A stretch of 64,000 nt of DNA, from NCBI RefSeq assembly GCF_006539525.1, contig NZ_BJNE01000009.1:62001-126000 (forward strand). The letters run 5' to 3'. This document shows positions 1-9,797 of the stretch, in pieces. The stretch's first letter is position 1, and each line of letters starts with the position of its first letter. A program made the translations under genes and the position numbers. This stretch comes from Glutamicibacter nicotianae (GTDB taxonomy: Bacteria; Actinomycetota; Actinomycetes; Actinomycetales; Micrococcaceae). The notes below the pieces were generated by a model that searched no databases, was not told the origin of the DNA, and was given only the letters and a program-made list of their open reading frames with translations.

Positions 1-983
1 TTGTGGAACGGTGCCAGTGCAACGCCCTCGTTCTCCAGGGTGCCGACGTACGGGGTCGAGTCGAAGTTGCCCTCGGCGTCGGTGCGGATGACGTCCTCGA
101 CTGCGGTGTCCATGGTCTTGACCACCGAGGTCAGCATGACGTCCTTGTAGTCAGGAGCGGTCAGGAAGCCGTCGGAGTCGACCCAGACGAGCTTGGCGTC
201 CTTGCCGCTGTTGTTGGCCTCGACCACGGCAGCGCCAGCGCCCTTGCCCACTGGGCCGGCAACAGGCATGACCACGTCAGCGCCGGAAGCGATGAAGTTC
301 TTGGTGATCTGCTTGCCCTTGTCCTGCTTCTCGAAGTCGCCGGAGAAGGTGCCGTCCTGCTTGTCCTTGTTCCAGCCCAGGAGCTTGACGTCCTTTCCCT
401 TGTCCTCGTTGTACTTGTCAACGCCGTCGGCGAAGCCGTCCATGAAGATGGTCACGGTAGGGATCTTGATGCCGCCGAAGGTGGCAACGGTGCCGGTCTT
501 CGAGGCGGCAGCTGCGGCGTAGCCTGCCAGGTAGGCAGCCTGGGCCGTGTCGTAGATGATCGGCTTGACGTTCTCGATCGGCTTGTCGTACTGGAAGTCG
601 ACGATCGCGAAGTGCTTGTCCGGGTTGGCAGCGGCGGCCTCGGCGGTGGCATCGCCCAGCAGGAAGCCGATGGTGACGGTCAGGTCGCAGCCTGCGTTGA
701 CCATGCCGTTGAGGTTGGTCGCGAAGTCCGCGTTGGACTTGGATTCCGCGTCCTTGGTCTGGATACCCAGGTCCTTCTCGGCGTTCTTCAGGCCGCGGAA
801 GGAAGATTCGTTGAAGGACTGGTCGTCGAATCCGCCGGAGTCGGACACAATGCAGCCGACGTAGTCCGGGTACTGGCCAGCCGAGCTGCTCTCTTCCGGT
901 GCAGCGCCGCAGGCGCTCAAAGCTAATGCCGAGATGCCGAGCATGGCTGCCGCCACACCGGTCTTGCGCGATACGAAGCGCAT
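1..983 (-). CDS. BMP-family substrate-binding lipoprotein (3' end outside window)
   Basis: Periplasmic-type binding protein of the BMP/PnrA/Med family, which usually delivers nucleosides to an ABC importer. The start is ATG at 983, behind a GGAGGAAC ribosome site. A basic N-terminus and hydrophobic stretch lead to a lipobox ending LSAC at about residue 25, so the mature protein should be lipid-anchored outside the membrane. The body shows family hallmarks: an early SDSGGFDDQSFN segment, a GFLLGDATAEAA segment, and a later IASGADVVMPVAGPVGKG segment. The reading frame runs off the left edge, so the C-terminus is not seen. Substrate is not determinable here; nucleoside is inferred from the family. 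Confidence 0.9.
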   Translation of the reverse strand, partial: MRFVSRKTGVAAAMLGISALALSACGAAPEESSSAGQYPDYVGCIVSDSGGFDDQSFNESSFRGLKNAEKDLGIQTKDAESKSNADFATNLNGMVNAGCDLTVTIGFLLGDATAEAAAANPDKHFAIVDFQYDKPIENVKPIIYDTAQAAYLAGYAAAAASKTGTVATFGGIKIPTVTIFMDGFADGVDKYNEDKGKDVKLLGWNKDKQDGTFSGDFEKQDKGKQITKNFIASGADVVMPVAGPVGKGAGAAVVEANNSGKDAKLVWVDSDGFLTAPDYKDVMLTSVVKTMDTAVEDVIRTDAEGNFDSTPYVGTLENEGVALAPFH

Positions 984-1270
984 CTGTTCCTCCAAAGAAT
1001 CTTGCGAGATAATGCGGGAGGCAAGACACCTGACCCTCGTGCAAGGCTCCATTGCCTAGGCCTTACGCGAGCACACCAAAAGTCCTAGCGTTCCCATCGT
1101 TTCCATAGCCTATCGGAGATACGTCACAGGTAAAGACGAGAAAGATTACAAACAGATAACTTGCAGGCCACAAAACGGCAAGCGCTTAACGTCAATGCCC
1201 AAGTCACTGACCGAATTGTTAAAGTGTCAAAGAATTGTTAAAAATTTTTGGGTTTACTGTGGCCAACGCC

Positions 1271-2467
1271 CTATTTGGCGTTCGCCTCATGCACGGCCTG
1301 CAGGGCGGCAGCCACCATGATGCGCACTCCGACGCCGATGCACGATTCGTCCGGGATGTAGTCCCCGCGGTGCAGGTCGTAGGTCTTGCCACCCGGGGTG
1401 CGGGTTCCCAGCCGCAGCATCGCGCCGGAAACCTTCTGCGTCATCCAGGCGAAGTCCTCCCCGCCCATGGATTGCGGGGTCAGCTCGATCACGTCGGCGC
1501 CGAACTCGCGGCGCGCGGCATCCTCGATCAGCGCGGTCTGAGCCGGGGCGTTGACCACCGGCGGCACCCCGCGGGTGTGCTGCAGCTTGATCTCCACTCC
1601 GTAGGGTGCGGCGATCTGGCGTACCGCCGCATCCAGCAGCTCGCCGGCCTCGTACCAGACATCCCCATCCAGGCAGCGCATGGTCCCGGCCAGGTAGCCG
1701 GTGGCGGGAATCGCGTTGGGCACGCTGCCTGCATGGATCTGCCCCCAGACCACGGAAACCGCCGAGCGCACGTCGACCTTCCGGCCGAGCACCGCCGGCA
1801 CCTGGGTGGCGATCTGGCTCATGGCGAAGACGATGTCCTCGGTCAGGTGCGGTCGCGAGGTGTGCCCGCCGCGGCCATTGACCTCGATGCGGATGGTGTC
1901 GCTGGCCGAGGTGATCGCGCCGATGCGGGTGCCGATATGCCCGGCGTCGATCCGCGGGTCGCAGTGCAGCGCGAGGATCCGCGGCACGCCGTCGAGCAGG
2001 CCCTGCTCGATCACCGACAGCGCCCCGCCGGGAAGCTTCTCCTCGGCAGGCTGGAAGATCACCCGCACACGTCCGTTGAGCTGGCCGGCGGCATGAATCC
2101 TGCCCAGCGCCAGCGCCACGCCGAGCATCACGGTGGTGTGGATGTCGTGGCCGCAGGCGTGCGCCACGCCCTCGGTCATCGAGGCGTACTCCAGACTGGT
2201 TTCCTCCACCACCGGCAGCGCGTCGATATCAGCGCGGAACGCGATGCGGATGGGGCCTTCGCCGATGTCCACGAAGGCGCCGGTGTCGACCATCTTCTGC
2301 GGCGACAGGCCGGCGGCGCGCAATGCTTCGAGGATCCGCTCGGTAGTCTGGTGCTCCGCAAAAGACAGCTCCGGGTTGCGATGCAGCTCGCGGCGGAAGC
2401 CGATCAGCTGGTCGATGAGCGGCTCGGTGAAGCCGCTGACGGAAGCCAAATTGCCATTTTCATTCAC
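1271..2467 (-). CDS. M20-family amidohydrolase/peptidase
   Basis: Predicted cytosolic metal-dependent amidohydrolase of the M20D type, about 398 residues, a normal length. Visible motifs include HRNPELSF near the N-terminus, the metal-binding ACGHDIHTT motif, QPAEE, the HCDPRIDAG segment, the dimerisation-domain GRGGHTSRPH segment and the late GGEDFAW metal ligand. I chose GTG at 2467 because AAAGG lies six bases upstream; an in-frame GTG lies at 2476, and the open frame extends to 2536. It follows the choline operon on the same strand but a GC-rich hairpin intervenes, so co-transcription is doubtful. Members cleave N-acyl amino acids, hippurate or indole-acetyl conjugates; the substrate cannot be read from sequence. 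Confidence 0.88.
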   Translation of the reverse strand: MNENGNLASVSGFTEPLIDQLIGFRRELHRNPELSFAEHQTTERILEALRAAGLSPQKMVDTGAFVDIGEGPIRIAFRADIDALPVVEETSLEYASMTEGVAHACGHDIHTTVMLGVALALGRIHAAGQLNGRVRVIFQPAEEKLPGGALSVIEQGLLDGVPRILALHCDPRIDAGHIGTRIGAITSASDTIRIEVNGRGGHTSRPHLTEDIVFAMSQIATQVPAVLGRKVDVRSAVSVVWGQIHAGSVPNAIPATGYLAGTMRCLDGDVWYEAGELLDAAVRQIAAPYGVEIKLQHTRGVPPVVNAPAQTALIEDAARREFGADVIELTPQSMGGEDFAWMTQKVSGAMLRLGTRTPGGKTYDLHRGDYIPDESCIGVGVRIMVAAALQAVHEANAK

Positions 2468-2562
2468 GGTGGACACCTTTTGACGATACTCGGCACGGCG
2501 GCGGAAATGACAGTTTTGCGTAATGTTCACGCGCACCGCGCAACAGTCGCATGAAGCAGAAC

Positions 2563-2596
2563 GGCGGCGGGCCCCGGTTCTCCGGTGCCCGCCGCC
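2563..2596 (-). terminator. Hairpin after codA
   Basis: A perfect 10-base-pair GC stem (2563-2572 with 2587-2596) lies just past the codA stop. No U tract follows, so it may be a weak terminator or RNA end-stabiliser. Confidence 0.45.
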
Positions 2597-2612
2597 GCCC
2601 TGCGACAGGGCT

Positions 2613-4184
2613 CTAGTCCTGCTGGATCAGCTCGGCGCAACGCTCGCCGATCATCATCACCGTGATGTTCGGATTAACCGTCACCAGCTCCGGCATCACC
2701 GACGCATCAGCCACCCGCAGGCCGCTCACGCCCTTGACCCGCAGCTGCGGATCCAGCGGACTCATCGCATCATCTTCGGCGCCCATGCGCACCGAACCGG
2801 CTGGATGGTAGACGGTATTGTGGGTGCGGCGCAGGTAGTCGAAGATCTGGTCATCGGTTTGCACATCCTTGCCCGGGAACTGCTCCTCGCCGGCCCAATC
2901 AGCCATTGGGGACTGGGCGACGATCTCGCGTGCCTTGCGGATGCCGAAAGTCATCACCCTCGCGTCATGGCCTTCAGGGTCGGTGAAGTAGCGCGGATCG
3001 ACCTTCGGCTTGTCCCGGAAGTCGCAGCTGCGCAAGCGCACGGTGCCGCGCGACTTCGCATGGGTGACATTCGGGGTCAGACAGAAGGTATTCTCCCCGG
3101 TGGGGTAGCCCTGGCGCAGGGTGTGCATGTCGAAAGGCACCTGCCCGTAGTGCATCATCAGATCCGGGCGGTCCAGGCCTTCGCGGGTCGGGGTAAAGAT
3201 GCCGATCTCCCACCACTGGGTGGAGGATTCGACCATGGGCTTCTTCGCTTCCCACTGGATCACGCCCTCCGGGTGGTCCTGCAGGTGCTCGCCCACGCCC
3301 GGGGAGTCGACCAGCACCTGAACGCCGACCTCTTCCAGGTGCTCGGCCGGGCCGATACCCGAAAGCATCAGCAGCTTGGGCGAATCGATGGCGCCGGCCG
3401 AGACCACGACCTCGCGGGCCGCGTTCAGGGTCGAGGTGCGCCCGAAGGCTCCGTCCACCACGTCGACGCCAGTGCAGCGCTTGGACGCGTCGAAATTCAG
3501 CTTGCGCGCCTGCAGCCCGGTGAGCAGGAAGAAGTTCTCCCGGCCGGTAATCGGGTGGATGTAAGACACCGAGGAGGAGGAGCGTGTGCCATCTGGCAGG
3601 CGGTTGATCTGGAAGAAGTTCGCACCGTTGACCACGGTCTGGTCATTGTTGAACTTCGCGCGCGGGATGCCAGCTTGTTCGGCAGCATCCAGGATCGCCA
3701 CGCCGCAAGGGTCATTGGCCGGCACATTCATCAGCTTCACCGGTCCCGAATCGCCATGGTGCGGCGCCTGCGGGCCGGCATCCTCATTGGTTTCCAGCTT
3801 CTTGTACAGGCGGTAAGCCATCTGCGAGTTCCAGCCGGTGGCACCGAACTTGGACTCCCATTCGTCGATGTCCTCGCGCGGCGCCCAGAAAGCGATGCAG
3901 GAGTTGTGGCTGGAGCACCCGCCCATCACCTTGGCCCGCGCATGGCGCATGAACGAGTTGCCGTTCTCCTGCTCCTCGATCGGGTAGTCCCAGTCAAGGC
4001 CGGATTCGAGCAGTTCCATCCAGCGGTCAAGCTGCAGGACCTCATCATAGCCGCGGTCATCGGGACCGGCTTCCACCAGCGCCACCGTCACCGAGGGGTC
4101 TTCGCTCAGCCGGGAGGCTACCGCCGCGCCGGCGGAGCCGCCGCCGATAACGATGTAGTCGAAATCCTTCTTATGCATGCTCAC
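2613..4184 (-). CDS. codA: Choline oxidase
   Basis: FAD enzyme of the GMC family that oxidises choline through betaine aldehyde to glycine betaine with O2, releasing H2O2. The 523 residues resemble the well-studied Arthrobacter choline oxidase almost throughout. The dinucleotide-binding IGGGSAGAA sits at about residues 13-21. His93 in GGCSSHNS corresponds to the histidine that covalently holds FAD. The catalytic His in NTVYHPAGSVRMG and Asn in VTVNPNIT are both present. The GTG at 4184 has AAAGGG seven bases upstream; an in-frame ATG is two codons later. It starts 17 bases after betB. An oxidase rather than a dehydrogenase explains the tie to oxygen; a catalase gene lies 9 kb away. Confidence 0.96.
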   Translation of the reverse strand: MSMHKKDFDYIVIGGGSAGAAVASRLSEDPSVTVALVEAGPDDRGYDEVLQLDRWMELLESGLDWDYPIEEQENGNSFMRHARAKVMGGCSSHNSCIAFWAPREDIDEWESKFGATGWNSQMAYRLYKKLETNEDAGPQAPHHGDSGPVKLMNVPANDPCGVAILDAAEQAGIPRAKFNNDQTVVNGANFFQINRLPDGTRSSSSVSYIHPITGRENFFLLTGLQARKLNFDASKRCTGVDVVDGAFGRTSTLNAAREVVVSAGAIDSPKLLMLSGIGPAEHLEEVGVQVLVDSPGVGEHLQDHPEGVIQWEAKKPMVESSTQWWEIGIFTPTREGLDRPDLMMHYGQVPFDMHTLRQGYPTGENTFCLTPNVTHAKSRGTVRLRSCDFRDKPKVDPRYFTDPEGHDARVMTFGIRKAREIVAQSPMADWAGEEQFPGKDVQTDDQIFDYLRRTHNTVYHPAGSVRMGAEDDAMSPLDPQLRVKGVSGLRVADASVMPELVTVNPNITVMMIGERCAELIQQD

Positions 4185-4201
4185 GCTATGCCCTTTCTAG
4201 T

Positions 4202-5728
4202 TCAGCTTTGCTTCTGTGCGAACCAACCGGTAACCTGCGGGTTCAGATTCTGGTAGACGTGCTTGGCTTCCTGGTATTCGCCCAGGCCGGTCGGGCCCAG
4301 TTCGCGGCCCACCCCGGACTGGCCGAAGCCGCCCCATTCAGCCTGCGGCAGGTAGGGGTGGTAGTCGTTGATCCAGATGGTGCCGTGGCGCAGGCGCTTG
4401 GCCACGCGCGCGGCCTTTCCAGCATCCTGCGACCAGACAGCCCCAGCCAGGCCGTAGATGGTGTCATTGGCGATGGCCACCGCCTGATCCTCGGTTGAGA
4501 AGGTCTCCACGGTGATGGTCGGGCCAAAGGCCTCGTCCTGCGCCACCGACATCGAACCGGTGACCTGGTCGATAACCGTTGGCAGGTAGAAATGGCCGGA
4601 GCCCAGGCCGGCGCCGTCCTGTTCGGTGGCCCGGCGTCCGCCGCAGCGCACCCGCGCGCCCTCGGCGATGCCGGCCTGCACATAGGCGTCCACCTTTTCC
4701 AGATGGGCTGCCGAGATCAGCGCGCCGGTCTCCGCCTTCTGGTCGAAAGGCCCGCCCAGGGTAATCTGCTGCGCGCGGCGCACCAGCTCGTCGACGAACT
4801 TCTCGGCGATCGATTCGTGGATGACCAGGCGCGCGCCGGCGGAGCAGACCTGCCCGGAGTGCACGAACGCCCCATTGAGGGCATTATCCAGCGCAGCGTC
4901 GAAGTCCGCATCGGCGAAGACCACATTCGGGTTCTTGCCGCCCAGCTCCAAGGCCACCTTCTTCACCGTGCCAGCGGCAGCGGCGGCGACCTTGCGCCCG
5001 GTGACCAGGCCACCGGTAAAGGAGACTAGATCCACGTCCTTGTGCTCCGAGAGCACCGCGCCGGCCTGCGCGCCGGCGCCGGTGACCAGGTTGGCCACGC
5101 CAGCTGGCAGCCCAAGGTCCTTGAGGACCTCCATCATCAAGATCGCGGTGGACGGGGTCAATTCGGCCGGCTTGAGCACGAAGGAGCAGCCCGCGGCCAA
5201 AGCCGGAGCGATCTTCCATGCCGCCTGCAGCAATGGGTAGTTCCACGGGGTGATCATGGCGGCCACGCCCACCGGCTCGTAGTCGATCCGCGAGATGACA
5301 TTCGGGTCGTTGGCATCGACTACGCGGCCGGCTTCCTGTCCAGCCAGCTTTCCGAAGTAGCGGAAGCAGGCGATGATGTCGTCCATGTCCAGCTCGGATT
5401 CGACCAGGCGTTTGCCGGTGTCCAGGGTTTCGGCCAGCGCGAATTCGGCCTTGCGCGCCACCAGCTGCTCGGCGGCTTTCAGCAGGAAGTCCCCGCGCTG
5501 CGCGGCCGGCACGCTGGACCAGATGCCCGAATCGAACGAGCGGCGGGCAGCTTCGATGGCCTTGATCGAATCGGCTTCCCCTGCCTCGGAAACGGTGGCC
5601 ACCGCTTCCCCATTGGCCGGGCAGTTGATGGTGCGGGTTTCGCCGCTGGCCGCGGGCGTGAAAGCGCCGTCGATGAACAGCGTCGCGCCATGGTGCAGGA
5701 GCGGATTCTGGTTGCTCGGAGAACTCAT
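4202..5728 (-). CDS. betB: Betaine-aldehyde dehydrogenase
   Basis: NAD(P)-dependent aldehyde dehydrogenase, 508 residues, converting betaine aldehyde to glycine betaine. Seen: MITPWNYPLLQ cofactor-side motif, the FTGG segment, the catalytic glutamate in ELGGKNP and the nucleophilic cysteine in SGQVCSAG. Its ATG overlaps the stop of the upstream BCCT carrier gene (ATGA), so translation is probably coupled. Position between a choline carrier and choline oxidase makes the substrate assignment strong, although sequence alone would also allow another omega-amino or aromatic aldehyde. No BetI-like repressor is encoded next to the operon. Confidence 0.93.
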   Translation of the reverse strand: MSSPSNQNPLLHHGATLFIDGAFTPAASGETRTINCPANGEAVATVSEAGEADSIKAIEAARRSFDSGIWSSVPAAQRGDFLLKAAEQLVARKAEFALAETLDTGKRLVESELDMDDIIACFRYFGKLAGQEAGRVVDANDPNVISRIDYEPVGVAAMITPWNYPLLQAAWKIAPALAAGCSFVLKPAELTPSTAILMMEVLKDLGLPAGVANLVTGAGAQAGAVLSEHKDVDLVSFTGGLVTGRKVAAAAAGTVKKVALELGGKNPNVVFADADFDAALDNALNGAFVHSGQVCSAGARLVIHESIAEKFVDELVRRAQQITLGGPFDQKAETGALISAAHLEKVDAYVQAGIAEGARVRCGGRRATEQDGAGLGSGHFYLPTVIDQVTGSMSVAQDEAFGPTITVETFSTEDQAVAIANDTIYGLAGAVWSQDAGKAARVAKRLRHGTIWINDYHPYLPQAEWGGFGQSGVGRELGPTGLGEYQEAKHVYQNLNPQVTGWFAQKQS

Positions 5729-7869
5729 GCTTCCTCTTTCAGGGTTGTTTCGAAATCTGATTCCCAGTCGGTTTTGGACGCGCCGTCGGAATTGATCTGG
5801 CTGGGAGCCGCCGATTCGGTTTGCGCTTCCAGGAATTCAAGGTGGGCTTCATACTGGTCCAGCACATCGCAGATCAGCTGTTCCTTGGTGAGCCCCATCA
5901 GGTCGTAGCCGTGGCTGCCTTCCTGGGAGAAGACCTCCAGGCGGTAGTACACATCGGTGCCGGCCGAGACGCGGGCGTAGGTGGGCACCGGCAGCTGCAC
6001 CGGATAGATCTGGTACTTGAAGGGCCGTTCGGCGCCGTTTTCCACCACCAGGTCCAGCGAGTTCAGCTCTAGGTTGGCCACTTGCTCGATATCCAGCGCC
6101 ACCGTGGCGCCGCGGGCGGTGAATTCCTCGCTGACTTCCTGCAGGGCCGGCAATGCGACCTGCCCCAGGTAGCGCTTGGCCGAGCGGTGCCCAGGATAGG
6201 ACATGGCCCGGGACAGCCGCTGCTTCCAATTGCGCTTCTCGGCGCCCGATCCCATCCGGCTGGTGAGCACCTTGTGCATGTTGTTGCGGTAGCGATCGGC
6301 CAGCGCCGATTCCATGCGCAGGGATTTGAACAGCCCCAGCATGATCAGCAGCAGCACGAAGGAGAAGGGCAGGCCCATGACGACCGTGGCGCCCTGCAGG
6401 GTGGAGATCCCATCGACGAAGAGCATGCCCAAGGTCAGCAAGCCGGTGGCCAGCGACCAGAACAATCGCACCGGCTTGGAGCCGTCGGACTGCGGATCCT
6501 TCAGGTGCGAGGTGAAGTTGGCCATCACCAGGGCACCGGAGTCGGCGCTGGTCACGTAGAACAGCAATCCGGTGAAGGTGGCGATCGCCGCGGTGATCGG
6601 TGCGCCGGGCATCTGGTCCAGCAGCGAGTAGAAGGCCCGTTCCGGGGTGTTCATCGCGACCTCGCCAAAGGCTTGATTGCCCGAGCGGACGATCGCCAAC
6701 GCGCTGTTGCCGAAGATCGAGATCCACAGCAGGATGAAAGCGAAAGGCACCACCAGCACGCCGGTGACAAACTGGCGGATGGTGCGTCCACGGGAAATGC
6801 GGGCCAGGAACAAGCCGACAAACGGCGCCCAGGCGATCCACCAGGCCCAGAAGAACAGTGTCCAGCCGTTGAGCCACTCATCGGGGCGGTCGTAGGCGAA
6901 GGTGTCCAGCGCCATCGAAGGGAACATCGACAGGCTGTCGCCGATGTTGTTCACGATGCCGTCGAACAGGTAGGCGGTGGAGCCGGCAATCAGCACGAAG
7001 AGCATCAGCGCAACGCACAGCAGCACGTTGAGCTCGGAGAGCCGGCGGATGCCCTTTTCCACACCGGTGAGCACCGAGATGGTCGCCATCACCACGGCGG
7101 CAACGATCAGGATGATCTGCCAGGAGCGGTTTTCGGGAATGCCGAACATATAGTTCAGCCCGTAGTTCAGTTGCGCGACGCCGATGCCCAGCGAGGTGGC
7201 GATGCCGAAGATCGTGCCGAGCATCGCGGCGATGTCCACGCTGTGCCCCACCCAGCCTTCGGTGCGCTTGCCCAGGATCGGGTAGAGCGCCGAGCGGATG
7301 GACAGCGGCAGGTTGTGGCGGTAGGCGAAGTAGCCCAGGGCCAGTCCCACCAGCGCATACAGGCCCCAGCCGAGCAGGCCGTAGTGGAACAGCGTCCAGA
7401 CCAGCGCCTGGCGGGCCGCCTCGACGGTGGATCCCTCCATGGCCGGCGGAGCCAGGTATTGGGTGACCGGCTCGGCCACCGAGAAGAACATCAGGTCAAT
7501 GCCGATGCCGGCGGCGAAAAGCATTGCCGCCCAGGTGAAGATGTTGAAGGACGGGCGCGAATGATCCGGGCCCAGCCGGGTTTTGCCCACCTTCGAGATC
7601 GCGACGCCGATCACGAAGACGAGCACCGCGACGACCACCAGGGTGTAGTACCAGCCGAAGTTCCGGCCAATCCAGGTTACGGCGGCGCTGATGGCCAGGT
7701 TGGCGGAATCGCGGTCGATAATGGCCCACAGGGCGATGGCCAGCACCAGCAGCGCAGAGCCGTAGAAGACTGCCTTGTTGACCCGGGTCTTGCCCGGCGG
7801 CGGCAGCGAGCCCGGCGGCGCGGGCTTTGCGGATTCGGACGGTTCGGAACTGATCTTGGCCGTAGTCAT
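5725..7869 (-). CDS. BCCT-family choline/betaine transporter
   Basis: Sodium- or proton-coupled carrier for choline or betaine, about 714 residues in the cytoplasmic membrane. Roughly twelve hydrophobic segments occupy residues 35-530. The signature WTLFFWAWWIAWAPFVGLF, with its tryptophan cluster, is the BCCT family mark. After the membrane part there is a hydrophilic C-terminal tail of about 180 residues, longer than in the shortest BCCT carriers and like osmosensing or BetT-type tails. ATG at 7869 was chosen over the upstream open start because the protein then begins with a normal short N-terminus. First gene of the betaine operon; choline is the likely substrate given the two enzymes behind it. 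Confidence 0.93.
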   Translation of the reverse strand: MTTAKISSEPSESAKPAPPGSLPPPGKTRVNKAVFYGSALLVLAIALWAIIDRDSANLAISAAVTWIGRNFGWYYTLVVVAVLVFVIGVAISKVGKTRLGPDHSRPSFNIFTWAAMLFAAGIGIDLMFFSVAEPVTQYLAPPAMEGSTVEAARQALVWTLFHYGLLGWGLYALVGLALGYFAYRHNLPLSIRSALYPILGKRTEGWVGHSVDIAAMLGTIFGIATSLGIGVAQLNYGLNYMFGIPENRSWQIILIVAAVVMATISVLTGVEKGIRRLSELNVLLCVALMLFVLIAGSTAYLFDGIVNNIGDSLSMFPSMALDTFAYDRPDEWLNGWTLFFWAWWIAWAPFVGLFLARISRGRTIRQFVTGVLVVPFAFILLWISIFGNSALAIVRSGNQAFGEVAMNTPERAFYSLLDQMPGAPITAAIATFTGLLFYVTSADSGALVMANFTSHLKDPQSDGSKPVRLFWSLATGLLTLGMLFVDGISTLQGATVVMGLPFSFVLLLIMLGLFKSLRMESALADRYRNNMHKVLTSRMGSGAEKRNWKQRLSRAMSYPGHRSAKRYLGQVALPALQEVSEEFTARGATVALDIEQVANLELNSLDLVVENGAERPFKYQIYPVQLPVPTYARVSAGTDVYYRLEVFSQEGSHGYDLMGLTKEQLICDVLDQYEAHLEFLEAQTESAAPSQINSDGASKTDWESDFETTLKEEA

Positions 7870-8018
7870 GGCTACCAACCTATCAATGCCCGGCAAGGGC
7901 GCCAAAGCAGCGCAGGGCAAAACCCCACCTAGAGTGCCATATCTGCGCAGGTCAGAGGAAGTCCCAGCAAATACCGGGCAGTAACATCCCGTGCTCCCCC
8001 AGCAGGGGCGAAGCTGTG

Positions 8019-9134
8019 CTAGAGCACCTCGGTGGCGCCGTCGGCCTTGAGCTGCTCCACGGTCTGCTTGACCTTCTGCGCATGCTCCTTGGTGGTCACC
8101 AGCAACGCGTCGGCGGTATCCACCACGACTACGTCCTCGATGCCCACCAGCGCCACCACGCGCGGGCGGTCCGAATAGACGACGCCGGTCGCGCTGTCCG
8201 CGTACACGCGCACCGATTCGCCACCGAGGTTGATGATGCCTTGATCGGCACTGGCCTTGTTCAGCCGGCCGATCGCGGCGAAATCGCCCACGTCATCCCA
8301 GTTGAACACCCCTGGAATCACCGCGACGTCCCCGGCCGCGGCGGCCGGCTCGGCCACCGCATAGTCGATGGCGGTCTTGGGCAGATCGGCCCAGACCTCG
8401 CGCATCACTGCTTCACGCTGGTCGGTCTCCCACGCATCGGCGATCTTCATCAGCCCGGCATGCAGCGCAGGCTCGTTGGCTTCCAGGTGCTCGAGCATCA
8501 GGCTCACCGGTGCCACGAACATGCCGGCATTCCACAGGAACCCGCCGGAGGCCAGGTACTTGCGGGCGGTGTCCTCATCGGGCTTCTCCACGAACTGCAC
8601 CACCCCGCGCGCCGAGGGCGCGTTGGGCACCTGCAGCGGATCGCCGGTCTGGATGTAGCCGAAGCCGGTGGACGGGTGCGTCGGGTGGATGCCGATGGTC
8701 ACGATCTTGCCGGTGGCGGCGGTGTGGATCGCTTCGCTCAGCGCTGCCTGGAACACCTCGACCGGCTCGATGACCTGGTCCGCGGCGAAGGAGCCCATGA
8801 TGATGCTCGGGTCCCGGCGGTACAGGATGGCGGCAGCCAGGCCGATGGCGGCGGCCGAGTCGCGCGGCTCCGGCTCGAGCACCAGGTCCTCGTCGCAGAG
8901 CTCGGGCAGCTGGGAAACGACAGCTCCGCGGTGCGCACGCCCGGTGACCACCATGATGCGTTCGCCGGCCAGCGGGACCAGCCGGTCATAGGTGGCGCGG
9001 ATCAGCGTGGAGCCGGATCCGGTCAGATCGTGCAAAAACTTCGGAGCGGAGGCCCTGGACAGCGGCCACAATCGGGTGCCGACGCCGCCGGCGGGGATCA
9101 CGCCGTGGAATCGGGCTAATAGGTCTGCATTCAC
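8019..9134 (-). CDS. manC: Mannose-1-phosphate guanylyltransferase
   Basis: Nucleotidyltransferase making GDP-mannose from mannose-1-phosphate and GTP for cell-wall glycans, lipoglycans or glycosylation. It has 371 residues with the N-terminal signature GGVGTRLWPLSR at about 16-27, followed by the PKFL lysine motif, and the later VEKPDEDTA and FLWNAGMFV segments typical of this family. It lacks the C-terminal cupin of bifunctional enzymes, so it should be monofunctional. ATG at 9134. It stands alone, divergent from sdhCDAB. Confidence 0.93.
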   Translation of the reverse strand: MNADLLARFHGVIPAGGVGTRLWPLSRASAPKFLHDLTGSGSTLIRATYDRLVPLAGERIMVVTGRAHRGAVVSQLPELCDEDLVLEPEPRDSAAAIGLAAAILYRRDPSIIMGSFAADQVIEPVEVFQAALSEAIHTAATGKIVTIGIHPTHPSTGFGYIQTGDPLQVPNAPSARGVVQFVEKPDEDTARKYLASGGFLWNAGMFVAPVSLMLEHLEANEPALHAGLMKIADAWETDQREAVMREVWADLPKTAIDYAVAEPAAAAGDVAVIPGVFNWDDVGDFAAIGRLNKASADQGIINLGGESVRVYADSATGVVYSDRPRVVALVGIEDVVVVDTADALLVTTKEHAQKVKQTVEQLKADGATEVL

Positions 9135-9413
9135 GCATTCCAGACTAATTCATTCGGTGGATAATCCCGTCCATTGAAACCTGTGCAACAAATTAAATAC
9201 GAAACCCTCCCATGAGGTATTACGGGCGGAATATCGGCCTTTTAGCGCATAATTACCCCTTTTCGGTGAACATGCTCACAGGAACAAGACACGAAATAGA
9301 TCGGAGCTGGCTATGTGGTTTAGACTCGCACAAGGAACGCTCGCACAAGTGCGTCAAATCTCATTGTGTGCAATATACACATGCGCCGTTGCGAGCCTTG
9401 GAGGTTTAGTTCA

Positions 9414-9794
9414 GTGTCGAAGACTTCGTCAGGCACCCTATACCGCGGCCATGAAGGCATGTGGTCCTGGGTGGGACACCGAGTCACCGGTGTCGTTATT
9501 TTTCTCTATCTGCTGGTGCACGTGCTCGATACGGCAATGGTCCGTGTCGATGCCGGTGCATACGACGCAATCATTAGCACCTACCAGACTCCGTGGATGG
9601 CACTTGGTGAAACCGGTCTGGTTGCAGCAATCCTCTTCCACGCATTCAACGGCCTGCGCTTGATCCTGGTCGACTTCTGGAAGCAGGGCACCAAGTACCA
9701 GCGCCAGATGCTCTGGGGCGTCTTGATCCTCTGGGTCATCGTCTTCGCAGGCTTCGCTATCCGTCACCTGTCGATCGCATTTGGGAGCCACTAA
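9414..9794 (+). CDS. sdhC: Succinate dehydrogenase cytochrome b556 subunit
   Basis: Membrane anchor and heme/quinone-binding subunit of respiratory complex II, 126 residues with three hydrophobic helices. The N-terminal pattern LYRGHEGMWSWVGHR and the following LVHVLD carry the expected conserved histidines. I place the start at GTG 9414 because GGAGG lies nine bases upstream (9400-9404); the open frame extends to 9366 without a comparable ribosome site. First gene of a four-gene operon with sdhD three bases behind. Confidence 0.93.
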   Translation: MSKTSSGTLYRGHEGMWSWVGHRVTGVVIFLYLLVHVLDTAMVRVDAGAYDAIISTYQTPWMALGETGLVAAILFHAFNGLRLILVDFWKQGTKYQRQMLWGVLILWVIVFAGFAIRHLSIAFGSH

Positions 9795-9797
9795 GCC

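Noticed and set aside
3-926. Long open frame opposite the BMP lipoprotein gene
   Set aside because: Shadow frame of a high-GC gene; the minus strand has the ribosome site, lipobox and family motifs.
6082-7932. 616-codon plus-strand frame across the BCCT gene
   Set aside because: Composition is that of an antisense frame (His/Gln/Arg/Gly-rich), with no fold-like pattern; the BCCT protein on the other strand is certain.
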